From: Geobacteraceae bacterium
GTDB lineage: Bacteria; Desulfobacterota; Desulfuromonadia; Geobacterales; Pseudopelobacteraceae
Reading direction: 5' to 3'
Assembly (NCBI GenBank): GCA_025355325.1
Contig: JANXZX010000016.1
Location: 1-37,849 of the forward strand
Length of the DNA stretch: 37,849 nucleotides
Below are positions 8,452 to 17,500 of this stretch, in pieces. Positions within the stretch are counted from its first letter, which is position 1. Each line of letters opens with the position of its first letter. The notes beneath the pieces are model-generated. The model saw nothing but the letters and a program-made list of their open reading frames with translations. It did not search any database and was not told the DNA's origin. The position numbers were made by a program, and so were the translations under genes.

Positions 8452-9591
8452 TTACGACAACAACAGCTTAGAAATTACAACCCTCTGCACCTCATTGGTG
8501 CCCTCATAGATCTCGGTGATCTTGGCATCGCGGTACATCCGCTCGACTTCGTAATCGGCGATATAGCCGTAGCCGCCATGAATCTGCATCGCTTCCTTGG
8601 TTACATACGTTGCTGTTTCGGAAGCGTGCATCTTGCACATGGCCGATTCCATGGTGTAGTTCTTCTTGGCATCTTTGAGGCAGGCAGCCCGATAGGTCAG
8701 GAGTTTGCTGGTTTCGATGCGGGTCCACATGTCGGCCAGCTTGAACTGGATCGCCTGAAACTCGCAGATGGCCTGATCAAACTGCTTTCGTTCCTTGGAA
8801 TAGGCCAGCGCCCGTTCAAACGCACCTTCAGCAATGCCGAGAGCCTGCGAAGCAATGCCGATCCGGCCGCCATTCAAAGTATCCATGGCAATATTGAACC
8901 CTTTACCTTCCTGCCCCAGCAGGTTTTCCACCGGTACCCGGAGATTGTCGAAGGCGAAGGCGGTCGTGTAGCTGCCACGTATGCCCATCTTGTTTTCATT
9001 TTTGAGAATGGTGACGCCGGGCGACTGCAGGTCGACAATAAACGCGCTGATTCCCTTGTGCTTCAGACTGCGATCAAAAGAGGCCAGCAACACGCCGGTG
9101 CCGAGATAGCCGCCATTGGTGATGAAGGTCTTGCTGCCGTTGATAACAAAATGATCGCCGTCTCGCGTATAGGTAGTGGCGGTGCCGCCTGCATCACTGC
9201 CGGCATTGGGTTCAGTCAGCAGGAAGCAGCCGATCTTCTCTCCGGTGTTAAGCGCCGGCAGCCATTTCTTTTTCTGCTCTTCGGTGCCGAACGTATAAAT
9301 CGGTCCGCTGGCAAGAGAAGTATGGGCCGAGATCAGAACGCCGCTGGAACCGCAGGCTTTTGAAACCTCTTCGACAACGATGGCATAGGAAAGCATATCC
9401 AGCCCTGCCCCGCCGTACTCTTCCGGCAGATAGCTGCCGAGAAAGCCCATCTCGCTCATCTTTTTTACCAGTTCATCGGGGATCATATGGTCTTCGTCAA
9501 TTTTTATCGCAAGCGGCTTGATTTCTTTCTCCACGAAGTCGCGCACCGCAGACTGCAAAACCTTGTGATCCTGGCTCAGTTCAAAATTCAT
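8452..9591 (-). CDS. Acyl-CoA dehydrogenase, short-chain (butyryl-CoA) type
   Basis: Likely oxidises butyryl-CoA to crotonyl-CoA, feeding the crotonase encoded just upstream. The 379-residue protein shows CFLLTEPNAGSDAGGTAT, NGSKTFITNGGYLGT and MHASETATYVTKEAMQIHGG. Glu363 in EIYEGTNEVQRVV is the catalytic base. Its sequence looks closer to clostridial-type butyryl-CoA dehydrogenases than the other copy at 3509-4666 does. GGAGGG lies 8-9 bases before the ATG. A 147-base gap holding a large palindrome separates it from the crotonase gene, and 44 bases separate it from the Fe-S oxidoreductase gene. Confidence 0.9.
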   Translation of the reverse strand: MNFELSQDHKVLQSAVRDFVEKEIKPLAIKIDEDHMIPDELVKKMSEMGFLGSYLPEEYGGAGLDMLSYAIVVEEVSKACGSSGVLISAHTSLASGPIYTFGTEEQKKKWLPALNTGEKIGCFLLTEPNAGSDAGGTATTYTRDGDHFVINGSKTFITNGGYLGTGVLLASFDRSLKHKGISAFIVDLQSPGVTILKNENKMGIRGSYTTAFAFDNLRVPVENLLGQEGKGFNIAMDTLNGGRIGIASQALGIAEGAFERALAYSKERKQFDQAICEFQAIQFKLADMWTRIETSKLLTYRAACLKDAKKNYTMESAMCKMHASETATYVTKEAMQIHGGYGYIADYEVERMYRDAKITEIYEGTNEVQRVVISKLLLS

Positions 9592-9634
9592 GTGATTGTC
9601 CCTCCGTGGTTAAATTATTTTCCATCTGAACAAT

Positions 9635-9733
9635 ATTTTCACCGCAGAGGACGCTGAGGGTCGCAGAGAAAATCAATAAAACTTTTTTTGGTTCAGATTT
9701 TCTCTGCGTACTCTGCGTCCTCTGCGTTAAAAT
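9635..9733. repeat. Intergenic palindrome with CGCAGAG repeat units
   Basis: The left arm (9635-9673) and right arm (9697-9733) are imperfect reverse complements separated by 23 bases, starting and ending in ATTTT. Each arm holds tandem units of the type CGCAGAGGACG. As RNA this would form a long hairpin inside the operon transcript between the crotonase and acyl-CoA dehydrogenase genes. I recall similar 'CTCTGCGTCCTCTGCG' elements scattered between genes in many bacterial genomes, so it is probably a dispersed repeat. Confidence 0.8.
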
Positions 9734-9738
9734 AGCTT

Positions 9739-10521
9739 TTAAACACCTTTGAATTCAGCTGTACGCTTTTCGAGAAACGCCCCCATTCCCTCGCGCTGGT
9801 CACCCGTGGCAAACAGAACGCCGAACAGAGAAGCCTCATAACGGAACCCGTCCTCTTTTGACATGTTCAGGCCACTCGCTATGGCATCCTTGGCATACGC
9901 CACTGCCATCGGCCCTTTGCCTGCTATTTCCTGCGCTGTCTTAAGCGCCTGCGGCAGCAGCTCCTCCGGTGTGAACAGTTCGTTGACAATTCCCCAGGCG
10001 TGAGCTTTTGCAGCACTGATGATCCGCCCGGAGAACACCAGCTCATTGGCCTTGCTCGGACCGATCAGGCGCGCCAGGTTTTGGGTGCCGCCGAAACCGG
10101 GAATAACACCAAGCCCGACTTCGGGGAAACCGAATTTGGCCTTTTCGGAGGCGTAGATAAAGTCGCAGGCCAGCGCCAGTTCGAGTCCGCCACCCAGAGC
10201 ATACCCGTTGACAGCAGCAATTACCGGCTTGCGCATCCTGTTTATCAGTTGCACCAGACGTTGTCCTCTCCGCGCAAAATCATGGGCTTCGAATGAAGAG
10301 AGTTCCGACATCTCTTTGATATCAGCCCCGGCAACAAACGCTTTCTCTCCCGCGCCGGTCAGAACAATCGCCTTGACCGCCGCATCGAGATCAAGTTCAT
10401 AGAACGCACATTCCAATTCCGCAATAACCGCGCTGTTCAGAGAATTCAGCGCCTCACGGCGATTGACTGTCAGGGTAGTTATGCTGTCAGTGGTTTCTAT
10501 CAGTAAGAATTTGTATTCCAT
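9739..10521 (-). CDS. Enoyl-CoA hydratase (crotonase)
   Basis: Hydrates crotonyl-CoA to 3-hydroxybutyryl-CoA. It has 260 residues, standard for short-chain crotonases. The oxyanion hole is formed by AGADIKEM (64-71) and NGYALGGGLELALACD (105-120). The two catalytic glutamates are present at Glu114 and Glu134 (FPEVGLGVIPGFGGTQ), which favours a true hydratase over other crotonase-fold activities. It begins 12 bases after the 3-hydroxyacyl-CoA dehydrogenase gene, behind a GGGGG Shine-Dalgarno. Confidence 0.92.
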   Translation of the reverse strand: MEYKFLLIETTDSITTLTVNRREALNSLNSAVIAELECAFYELDLDAAVKAIVLTGAGEKAFVAGADIKEMSELSSFEAHDFARRGQRLVQLINRMRKPVIAAVNGYALGGGLELALACDFIYASEKAKFGFPEVGLGVIPGFGGTQNLARLIGPSKANELVFSGRIISAAKAHAWGIVNELFTPEELLPQALKTAQEIAGKGPMAVAYAKDAIASGLNMSKEDGFRYEASLFGVLFATGDQREGMGAFLEKRTAEFKGV

Positions 10522-10533
10522 ACGTCCCCCTAC

Positions 10534-11379
10534 TTAATAAGTATAAAAGCCACGACCTGATTTGCGGCCCATGTACCCGGCATTCACCATCTTGACGAGC
10601 AGCGGACAGGGACGATATTTCGGATCTTTGAAGCCGTCATACAGGACATTGGCGATGGCAAGAACCGTATCCAGTCCAATGAAATCAGCCAGAGTCAGCG
10701 GCCCCATCGGCTGATTGGTGCCGAGTTTCATCCCCTTGTCGATATCCTCGGCAGTTGCGATGCCTTCGTACAACGCAAAAACCGCCTCATTGATCATCGG
10801 GATCAAAACTCGGTTGACGATGAATCCCGGATAATCCTGAGATACTGCCATTTCCTTCTCAAGCTTGCCCACCAATTCAGAGACGAGCCTGAAAGTGGCA
10901 TCGCTCGTTGCGTGGCCGCGAATAATCTCAACCAGCTTCATGACCGGAACCGGGTTCATGAAATGCATACCGATAACCTTGTCCGGTCGTTTGGTTACCG
11001 CCGCGATCTTGGTAATAGGAATGGAGGAAGTATTGGAAGCGAGAATTGCACTGGGCTGCACAATGTCATCCAGCTTGCGGAAGATATCCAGTTTGAGAGG
11101 TTCGTGCTCGGTTACCGCCTCAACGGCAAACTCTACATTGCCAAGATCGGTCATATTTTTAGTAGTCATGATCCGCCCGACGGTTTCGCCGACAAGTGAC
11201 TCGGAAATGACACCTTTTTTGGCCTGCCGTTCCAGATTCTGCCTGATTGTTGTGATCGCTTTTTCAAGTTGCACTTCGGAAATGTCATAGAGTACTACCT
11301 GATAGCCAAACTGGGCAAAGGTATGCGCTATGCCGTTTCCCATCTGTCCTGCGCCAAGAACTCCAACTGTTGAAATCAT
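10534..11379 (-). CDS. hbd: 3-hydroxybutyryl-CoA dehydrogenase
   Basis: NAD-linked oxidation of 3-hydroxybutyryl-CoA to acetoacetyl-CoA. The Rossmann motif GAGQMG is at 9-14, followed by an acidic residue at the end of strand 2 (YDIS), which suggests NAD rather than NADP. The catalytic pair is His139 (GMHFMNPVPVMKLVE) and Glu151, and the C-terminal dimerisation domain runs to GRKSGRGFYTY. At 281 residues it is the single-domain bacterial type. AGGAGG precedes the ATG, 9 bases after the thiolase stop. Confidence 0.95.
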   Translation of the reverse strand: MISTVGVLGAGQMGNGIAHTFAQFGYQVVLYDISEVQLEKAITTIRQNLERQAKKGVISESLVGETVGRIMTTKNMTDLGNVEFAVEAVTEHEPLKLDIFRKLDDIVQPSAILASNTSSIPITKIAAVTKRPDKVIGMHFMNPVPVMKLVEIIRGHATSDATFRLVSELVGKLEKEMAVSQDYPGFIVNRVLIPMINEAVFALYEGIATAEDIDKGMKLGTNQPMGPLTLADFIGLDTVLAIANVLYDGFKDPKYRPCPLLVKMVNAGYMGRKSGRGFYTY

Positions 11380-11388
11380 TACCGCCTC

Positions 11389-12567
11389 CTAAATTCTTTC
11401 AAAAATGACCGCAACAGCTTCACCGCCACCGATGCAAAGTGTGGCAAGGCCGTAGCGTAAATTTCGTTTATGCAGTTCCCGCACAACAGTCAGAGCCAGG
11501 CGGGCGCCGCTCGCGCCGATCGGATGACCGATAGCACAGGCACCGCCATTGACATTTACCTTGGCAGGATCAAGCTTCAGATTTTTTATGGCGATCAGCG
11601 TTACCGAGGCAAACGCTTCGTTAATTTCAAACAGGTCGATCTCCTCAATTTTCAGCCCGGCTCTGTCACAGGCTGCCTGGATGGCTGACACCGGCGCTTC
11701 CGGGAAATAGTCGGGGTGCAGACTGCTTGTGGCAGATGCAACAATGCGGGCCTTTGCTGTCAAATTATGCTTCTTTACCGCAGCGCCACTTGCCAGAAGC
11801 ATCACGGCGGCGCCGTCGTTTATTGTTGATGCGTTGCCGGCGGTTATGCTGCCATCCTTCTTGAAAACCGGCTTCAGCTTGGTAATTTTCTCGATATCGC
11901 CCTTGAACGGCTCTTCGTCATCAGCAACCACGGTATCCACGCCGCGAACACTCTTGACGACCGGAGCGATTTCATCCTTGAAGATTCCCTCTTTGACCGC
12001 CGCCTGAGCCAACTGATATGAGCGAATGGCCAAACCATCCTGCTCTTCGCGAGTCAGGTTATTGCGCTCGACGCTGGCTTCACCGATATCGCCCATGTGA
12101 CGACCGGTGTAGGGATCGGACAAGCCGTCATGAATCATCAGGTCAAATATTTCGCCATTGCCCATACGGAATCCGTTACGGGCTTTTTTCAGAAAATAGG
12201 GGGCCATGGACATGTTTTCCATACCACCGGCCAGTACCACATCGGCATTGCCAAGCTGTATTGAGTCACTTCCCAGCATTATCGCCTTAAGGCCGCTGCC
12301 GCAAACTTTGTTGATCGTCAGAGCGGGAACGGCATCCGGAACTCCGGCAGCACGCATCGCCTGACGAGCGGGAGCCTGGCCGCAGCCGCCGCTCAATACC
12401 TGGCCGAGGATCACTTCACCAACTGCTTCAGGCGGCAACGCATTCCGGCTCAGAATTTCTTTTATAACCGTGGCTGCCAACTGAGGCGCGGCAACATCAG
12501 ACAAAACACCGCCAAAAGAGCCAAACGGCGTCCTCATGCCATCAACAACATAGACCTCTTCTTTCAT
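11389..12567 (-). CDS. Acetyl-CoA acetyltransferase (thiolase)
   Basis: Cleaves acetoacetyl-CoA with CoA to two acetyl-CoA, the last step of butyrate oxidation. Starting at 12567 it has 392 residues with Cys89 (NKVCGSGLKAI), His348 (GHPIGASGAR) and Cys378 (LCIGGGEA). These numbers coincide with the classic Zoogloea thiolase, which supports this start. GGAGG lies 7 bases upstream. An open frame extends to 12660, but that longer form would run through the promoter at 12601-12629. It is the first gene of the long beta-oxidation operon, about 27 bases after the predicted transcription start. Confidence 0.93.
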   Translation of the reverse strand: MKEEVYVVDGMRTPFGSFGGVLSDVAAPQLAATVIKEILSRNALPPEAVGEVILGQVLSGGCGQAPARQAMRAAGVPDAVPALTINKVCGSGLKAIMLGSDSIQLGNADVVLAGGMENMSMAPYFLKKARNGFRMGNGEIFDLMIHDGLSDPYTGRHMGDIGEASVERNNLTREEQDGLAIRSYQLAQAAVKEGIFKDEIAPVVKSVRGVDTVVADDEEPFKGDIEKITKLKPVFKKDGSITAGNASTINDGAAVMLLASGAAVKKHNLTAKARIVASATSSLHPDYFPEAPVSAIQAACDRAGLKIEEIDLFEINEAFASVTLIAIKNLKLDPAKVNVNGGACAIGHPIGASGARLALTVVRELHKRNLRYGLATLCIGGGEAVAVIFERI

Positions 12568-12600
12568 CTTTCCGCCTCCGCTTGCGTTTTGATATGTCAA

Positions 12601-12629
12601 ACTATATATACCGTTTACGTTCATGTCAA
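12601..12629 (-). promoter_or_regulatory. Sigma70-type promoter of the beta-oxidation operon
   Basis: Minus strand: TTGACA (12629-12624), 17-base spacer, TATAGT (12606-12601). The -35 is a perfect match and the -10 matches at five of six positions. A start near 12594 would give a leader of about 27 bases with GGAGG placed correctly for the thiolase ATG. The spacer contains the putative operator annotated separately. Confidence 0.72.
12612..12629 (-). promoter_or_regulatory. Putative LiuR/MerR-type operator, copy 1
   Basis: TTGACATGAACGTAAACG overlaps the -35 box and the front of the spacer. It agrees with copy 2 (20924-20907) at 16 of 18 positions. The central 16 bases are an imperfect palindrome (TT-AC-T--A-GT-AA). 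This resembles the published TTTACGTT-ACGTCAA type of site bound by LiuR, a MerR-family repressor of acyl-CoA catabolism. Binding by the MerR protein at 21133 is inference. Confidence 0.55.
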
Positions 12630-12666
12630 CCGTTTTTATAACGCAATTATATTGTTTCAAATATAT

Positions 12667-13833
12667 TCAGATAAATACTATCTGGTCATCAATATCCGTT
12701 ATCTTTTCGCCGCCGTTACTCGTCACGGCAAAAGTGTTTTCGATGCCGATCACTCCTTTATCCGGAAAAACAAACTTCGGTTCTATGGCAATGGTCTGCC
12801 CGGCCTGCAAAGGCACCTTGAAACCTTGGGCCAGCACCGGAAATTCATCTAGCTCCAAGCCAACGCCATGTCCGACAAAACGGGCCTGTTCGCCCGGCAT
12901 CCCCATGAAATAGGCACCAAGCCCTCCTTTTTCGGCTATTTCAACCGCCTGCTGAAATAGCTCTTCACAAATGGCACCCGGTTTCAGCGAGTTTTGCAAG
13001 TGGGCCTGAATTTCCAGAGACAGGTCAAATGCCTCCTGTAGTTGCGGGTCAAGCATGCCGACAACAAAAATTCGGGTCATGTCGGTGATATAGCCATTAA
13101 ACACACCTGTATAATCTAGGAAAACCGGTGTGTCGCAGCCGATCACATGGGTAGACGCACCATGGGGAGAAGCATTTGAAAGCCCCCTCCCGGTAACGGC
13201 ACCGTCAAAAAATCCATAGGAAGCAGCGTCGGCCGATACGGCCAGTCCCATGAAAAGCTCCTGGTTGAAAGCCCGCATGCGGACATACCCCTCGTTTCCG
13301 GCAACACGCAGCCGATGTTCAAATTCAGCTGCCAGATCAAGCTCACGCATGCCTGCCTTGAGAAACTGCGGCACCTGCTTGAATACCGAACAGAGAGAAG
13401 CGCCGGAATGTCGCAACTGTTCAAGCTCATAGTCAGATTTGATCGAACGTACTTCGCGATTGACTGAAGAGATATCGACAAACTCGCGCCCCGGCAGCAG
13501 TTTCGTGTAGTAGTTAAGCTGCTGTACCGGTGCTACATCGAAGGTAAAACCTATTTTCTGCACCTGTTCATCGAACAGGGCAGGAAACTCTTTACTCGAC
13601 GGAAACGGCCTAATATCGCTAAGAACACTCTCGGCCCTGGCACGGGACAGGCTCTTGCGCACCATCAGAACCGGCTCACCGGTTGCCGGTATCCAAAGCG
13701 TGGAGTTCTGACGGGTACCGGAGAAATAAAAGACATCAATCGGAAAAATAAACAGCGCACCGTCAACCCCCTTGGCTTGGAGTTGAGCTTGCATGGTGGT
13801 CACTCTGTCCATTGCTTCGGCGTGATTCAGCAT
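12667..13833 (-). CDS. M24-family metallopeptidase (Xaa-Pro aminopeptidase-like)
   Basis: Probable cytoplasmic dinuclear metal peptidase of the creatinase/prolidase fold, 388 residues. The N-terminal creatinase-like domain covers roughly 1-135 and the pita-bread domain follows. All five expected metal ligands are visible: Asp240, Asp251, His322 (GHGVGLELDE), Glu351 and Glu365. The ATG has GGAGG 11 bases upstream, and the gene follows the nitroreductase gene by 6 bases. Its link to acyl-CoA metabolism is not obvious; many M24 relatives in catabolic operons have unknown substrates. Its stop lies just upstream of the beta-oxidation promoter. Confidence 0.82.
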   Translation of the reverse strand: MLNHAEAMDRVTTMQAQLQAKGVDGALFIFPIDVFYFSGTRQNSTLWIPATGEPVLMVRKSLSRARAESVLSDIRPFPSSKEFPALFDEQVQKIGFTFDVAPVQQLNYYTKLLPGREFVDISSVNREVRSIKSDYELEQLRHSGASLCSVFKQVPQFLKAGMRELDLAAEFEHRLRVAGNEGYVRMRAFNQELFMGLAVSADAASYGFFDGAVTGRGLSNASPHGASTHVIGCDTPVFLDYTGVFNGYITDMTRIFVVGMLDPQLQEAFDLSLEIQAHLQNSLKPGAICEELFQQAVEIAEKGGLGAYFMGMPGEQARFVGHGVGLELDEFPVLAQGFKVPLQAGQTIAIEPKFVFPDKGVIGIENTFAVTSNGGEKITDIDDQIVFI

Positions 13834-13839
13834 AATTGT

Positions 13840-14376
13840 TTATACCTCCGTACTGTTCCATTCATTGAAATACGCAATTTCTGCCAGATGTTTACGCGGT
13901 CTCGCTTTCGGCTCCTGATCGGGATATCCAAGCGGAGTAACCCCGACGACCCGGATATTATCCGGAATTCCGAGAGACTGCCTGATTCTGGTCTCATCAT
14001 ACCATCCCATCCAGCAGGTCCCCAGCCCAAGTGCATGAGCGGCCAGACAGAGGTGTTCAAACGCGATAGAAACATCAGCCACAAAATACGGGATACCATT
14101 CTCCACATCAGATTCAGAGGGATTCCCGCAGACAACAATCACCACGGGAGCAGAGACAAGCGCCTTTTTGCCAGGGTTGTCATCGGGGAAAGCATCCAGT
14201 AATTTCGCCCGTTTGTCTGCATCGGTCAGCACCAGAAAGCGCCAGCATTGGAGATTTTTCCAGGACGGCGCTAAACGCGCTGCGTCCAAAACCTGCTCGA
14301 TTGTTTCACGTTTGATCGGAGTATCCTTGTATTTTCTGATACTGCGCCGATCACGAAAAACCTGAAATATGTCCAT
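13840..14376 (-). CDS. Nitroreductase-family flavoprotein
   Basis: FMN-dependent NAD(P)H oxidoreductase of the nitroreductase fold, 178 residues. The N-terminal RRSIRKY (about residues 9-15) binds the FMN phosphate, with APSWKNLQCWRFLV and HALGLGTCWMGWY further on, and the segment after GIPDNIRVVGVTPLGYP is typical of small members. I chose the ATG at 14376, not the one at 14391, because AGGAG lies 6 bases before it and would be inside the coding region otherwise. The substrate is unknown; it sits between icmF and the M24 peptidase gene, downstream of a palindromic repeat. Confidence 0.85.
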   Translation of the reverse strand: MDIFQVFRDRRSIRKYKDTPIKRETIEQVLDAARLAPSWKNLQCWRFLVLTDADKRAKLLDAFPDDNPGKKALVSAPVVIVVCGNPSESDVENGIPYFVADVSIAFEHLCLAAHALGLGTCWMGWYDETRIRQSLGIPDNIRVVGVTPLGYPDQEPKARPRKHLAEIAYFNEWNSTEV

Positions 14377-14422
14377 TACATTCTCCTGCATAAAAATAAC
14401 AGTTATAACTCAAAGATAAAGG

Positions 14423-14534
14423 CAATAGAATGCGGATCAAATCTGATTGAGCGGATTTACGCGGATTTAAATTCTTTAAAACGATTTTAAAATCCGCCTT
14501 TATCCGCTCAATCCGCGTCATCCGCGTTCTATTG
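14423..14534. repeat. Intergenic palindrome with GCGGAT repeat units
   Basis: The ends CAATAGAA (14423-14430) and TTCTATTG (14527-14534) are perfect reverse complements. Between them, imperfectly complementary arms carry repeated GCGGAT/ATCCGC units, including ATTGAGCGGAT facing ATCCGCTCAAT. It fills nearly the whole gap between icmF and the nitroreductase gene and would fold into a long hairpin in the transcript. It is a different family from the element at 9635-9733 but built the same way. Confidence 0.8.
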
Positions 14535-14548
14535 AAGTTTGGTTCTCA

Positions 14549-17500
14549 TTACATATTCCTTCTATATTTGCCGCCCACTTCATACAACGCATGCGATATT
14601 TGTCCCAGCGAAGCCACCTTTACCGTTTCCATCAGCTCGGCAAAAATATTGCCACCTGAGATGGCTGTCTCCTGAAGTTTTTTAAGAGCTTCCGGAGCCT
14701 TGCCCTTGTTAAGAGTCTGAAACGCCCGCAAGTTGAGAATCTGCTGCTCTTTTTCCTCTTTTGTCGCCCGGGCAAGTTCACCCGGAGCATTGAACCCCTC
14801 TTCGTCAGCCCGTGGATTCAGGAAGGTATTAACTCCGACTATCGGCAGCTCACCATTATGCTTCTTGTGTTCATACAGCATCGACTCATCCTGGATTCTG
14901 GAACGCTGATATTGGGTTTCCATAGCGCCAAGAACCCCGCCGCGCTGGTCGATCCTCTCGAATTCAGCCATCACAGCTTCTTCAACCAGATCGGTCAACT
15001 CCTCAATAATAAAAGAACCCTGAAGAGAATTCTCGTTTTTGGCCAAACCAAACTCTTTGGTAATGATCATCTGGATTGCCATCGCCCGTCGTACCGATTC
15101 CTCGGTCGGAGTGGTAACCGCCTCATCATACGCATTCGTATGGAGGGAGTTGCAGTTGTCATAGATTGCCATCAGGGCCTGCAAAGTGGTGCGGATATCG
15201 TTGAAATCCATTTCCTGGGCATGCAGCGAACGGCCGGATGTTTGAATATGATACTTCAGTTTCTGGCTGCGGTCATTGGCGCCGTACTTCTCCCTCATCG
15301 CCACAGCCCAGATCCGGCGGGCCACACGCCCGATAACCGTATATTCGGGATCAAGGCCGTTGGAGAAGAAGTAGGACAGATTGGCGGCAAACTCATCGAT
15401 ATGCATGCCACGGGACAGATAATATTCCACAAAAGTAAAGCCATTGGAAAGGGTAAAAGCCAGCTGGCTGATCGGGTTAGCGCCCGCCTCAGCGATATGA
15501 TAGCCGCTGATCGAAACAGAGTAGTAATTCCGTACTTTCTGCTCGATGAAATACTGCTGCATATCCCCCATCATCTTCAGAGCAAATTCGGTGGAGAAGA
15601 TGCAGGTATTCTGTCCCTGGTCCTCCTTGAGAATGTCGGCCTGAACAGTTCCGCGTACCGTCTGTAGAGTACAGGAGCAAATCTCGTTGTACTCGTCTCC
15701 GGATGGTTCCCGGTTGTTTTTCTCGCGAAAGCGGTCAACCTGCTGCTCAATGGCAGCATTGAAGAAAAACGCCAGCATCATCGGAGCAGGGCCGTTGATG
15801 GTGATCGAAACGCTGGTGTTGGGAGCACACAGGTCAAAACCGGCAAACAGCTTCTGCATATCGTTAACGGTGCAGATGGAAACGCCACTCTCGCCGACCT
15901 TGCCGTAAATATCGGGTGGATAATCCGGATCTTCCCCATAGAGAGTCACACTGTCAAAAGCGGTGGAGAGACGCTTGGCGTCATCATCCTTGCAGAGATA
16001 GTGGAAGCGGCGGTTCGTCCTTTCCGGGGTGCCTTCGCCAGCAAACTGGCGTTTTGGGTCCTCTTCGACGCGCTTGAACGGGAATACTCCAGAGGTAAAC
16101 GGAAAAAATCCGGGCGCGTTCTCGAACATGCACCAGCGCAGGATTTCACCCCAATCAGCGAAATCAGGGAGACAGACCTTGGGTATACGGGTGCCGGAAA
16201 GCGTTGTCGTATAGAGATCGCTCCTGATCTCCTTGTCTCTGGTTTTGGTGACCAGTTGGTCGCGGCGGTAGGATTCCTTCAGTTCCGGCCACTCCTTCAG
16301 AATTTTCTTCGGCTCTTCATGAAGCTTAGCCTCAAAACATGTTATCTGAGCATCAAGATCAGCCTTGGCAGCGGAATCGCCCAGAACTTCCAGGGCTCCG
16401 TTCAACTGAAAGAGCCGCCGGGCAACAGAAACCTGTTCTTTAACCTGCTTGCGATAGCCACGCACCGCTTGGACAATTTCACCAAGATAATGAACCCGAT
16501 CAGTCGGTATGATGTACTTCTTCAGGCTTTCCTTTTCGGTTATCCGGAGAGATGAATGCCACTCTGACGACTTCTTGCGGTTGATGACTTCAAGCAGCGA
16601 CAGATAGAGGACATTGGTGCCAGGGTCGTTAAACTGCGACGCGATCGTGCCGAACACCGGCAGCGCCTCGTCAGCCACTTCAAAGAGATTACGGTTGCGG
16701 CGATACTGTTTGCGGACATTGCGAAGGGCATCTTCGGCTCCTTTGCGTTCAAACTTGTTGATGGCAACAATATCGGCAAAATCGAGCATATCGATCTTTT
16801 CCAACTGGGTCGGCGCACCGAACTCGCATGTCATGACATAGAGAGACACATCGCAGATCCCCACAACACCGGCGTTTCCCTGGCCGATACCGCTGGTTTC
16901 GACAAACACCAGATCAAAGCCGGCCGCACGGACCACATCGATGGCATCCTGAATTGCAGCGGAAAGCTCGGTCTGGGAGTCGCGGGTGGCAAGTGATCGC
17001 ATATAAATCCGGTTTGAATTGATTGAATTCATCCGGATCCGGTCGCCGAGCAGAGCCCCGCCGGTTCGCTGGCGCGAGGGGTCAACCGCGAGAATGGCAA
17101 CGCTCTTGTCGGGAAAATCACGGGTAAAACGGAGCACCAGCTCATCGGTTATGGAGCTTTTTCCGGCGCCACCGGTTCCGGTGATTCCAACCACCGGCAC
17201 ATCCCGCGCCATCTCCCTGATAGTTCCCCGGAGTTCCCCATACCCGGAGGCATGGTCATGCACCGCCTGTTCAGCCAGGCTGATCAGCGTATTAACCGCT
17301 CTGGTATCCTGCTGGGCCAACCGCGACGTTTCCGCCCTGATGTCGCGTTCGAGGGAGAAATCACACTCCGTGAGCACCAGGTTGATCATCCCTTGCAATC
17401 CCAACTTGCGGCCATCTTCCGGAGAAAATATTTTGTAGACGCCATACTTTTCAATCTCTGCAATTTCTTCGGGGACGATGACACCGCCGCCGCCGCCAAA

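Noticed and set aside
8578-9363. 261-codon open frame on the plus strand
   Set aside because: Antisense to an acyl-CoA dehydrogenase gene with complete motifs; no recognisable domain.
9601-9738. Palindrome at 9635-9733 as a Rho-independent terminator splitting the operon
   Set aside because: No T run follows on the minus strand and no promoter is evident before the next gene; treated as a repeat element.
12568-12660. N-terminal extension of thiolase to 12660
   Set aside because: Would include the promoter and operator in coding sequence and spoil the Cys89/His348/Cys378 numbering; GGAGG supports the ATG at 12567.
13840-14376. Nitroreductase gene as bluB (lower-ligand synthesis for the B12 used by IcmF)
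   Set aside because: Attractive in context, but the protein is short (178 residues) and I cannot recognise BluB-specific features; kept as a generic nitroreductase.
14858-15667. 269-codon open frame on the plus strand
   Set aside because: Antisense to icmF; length explained by codon bias of the true gene.
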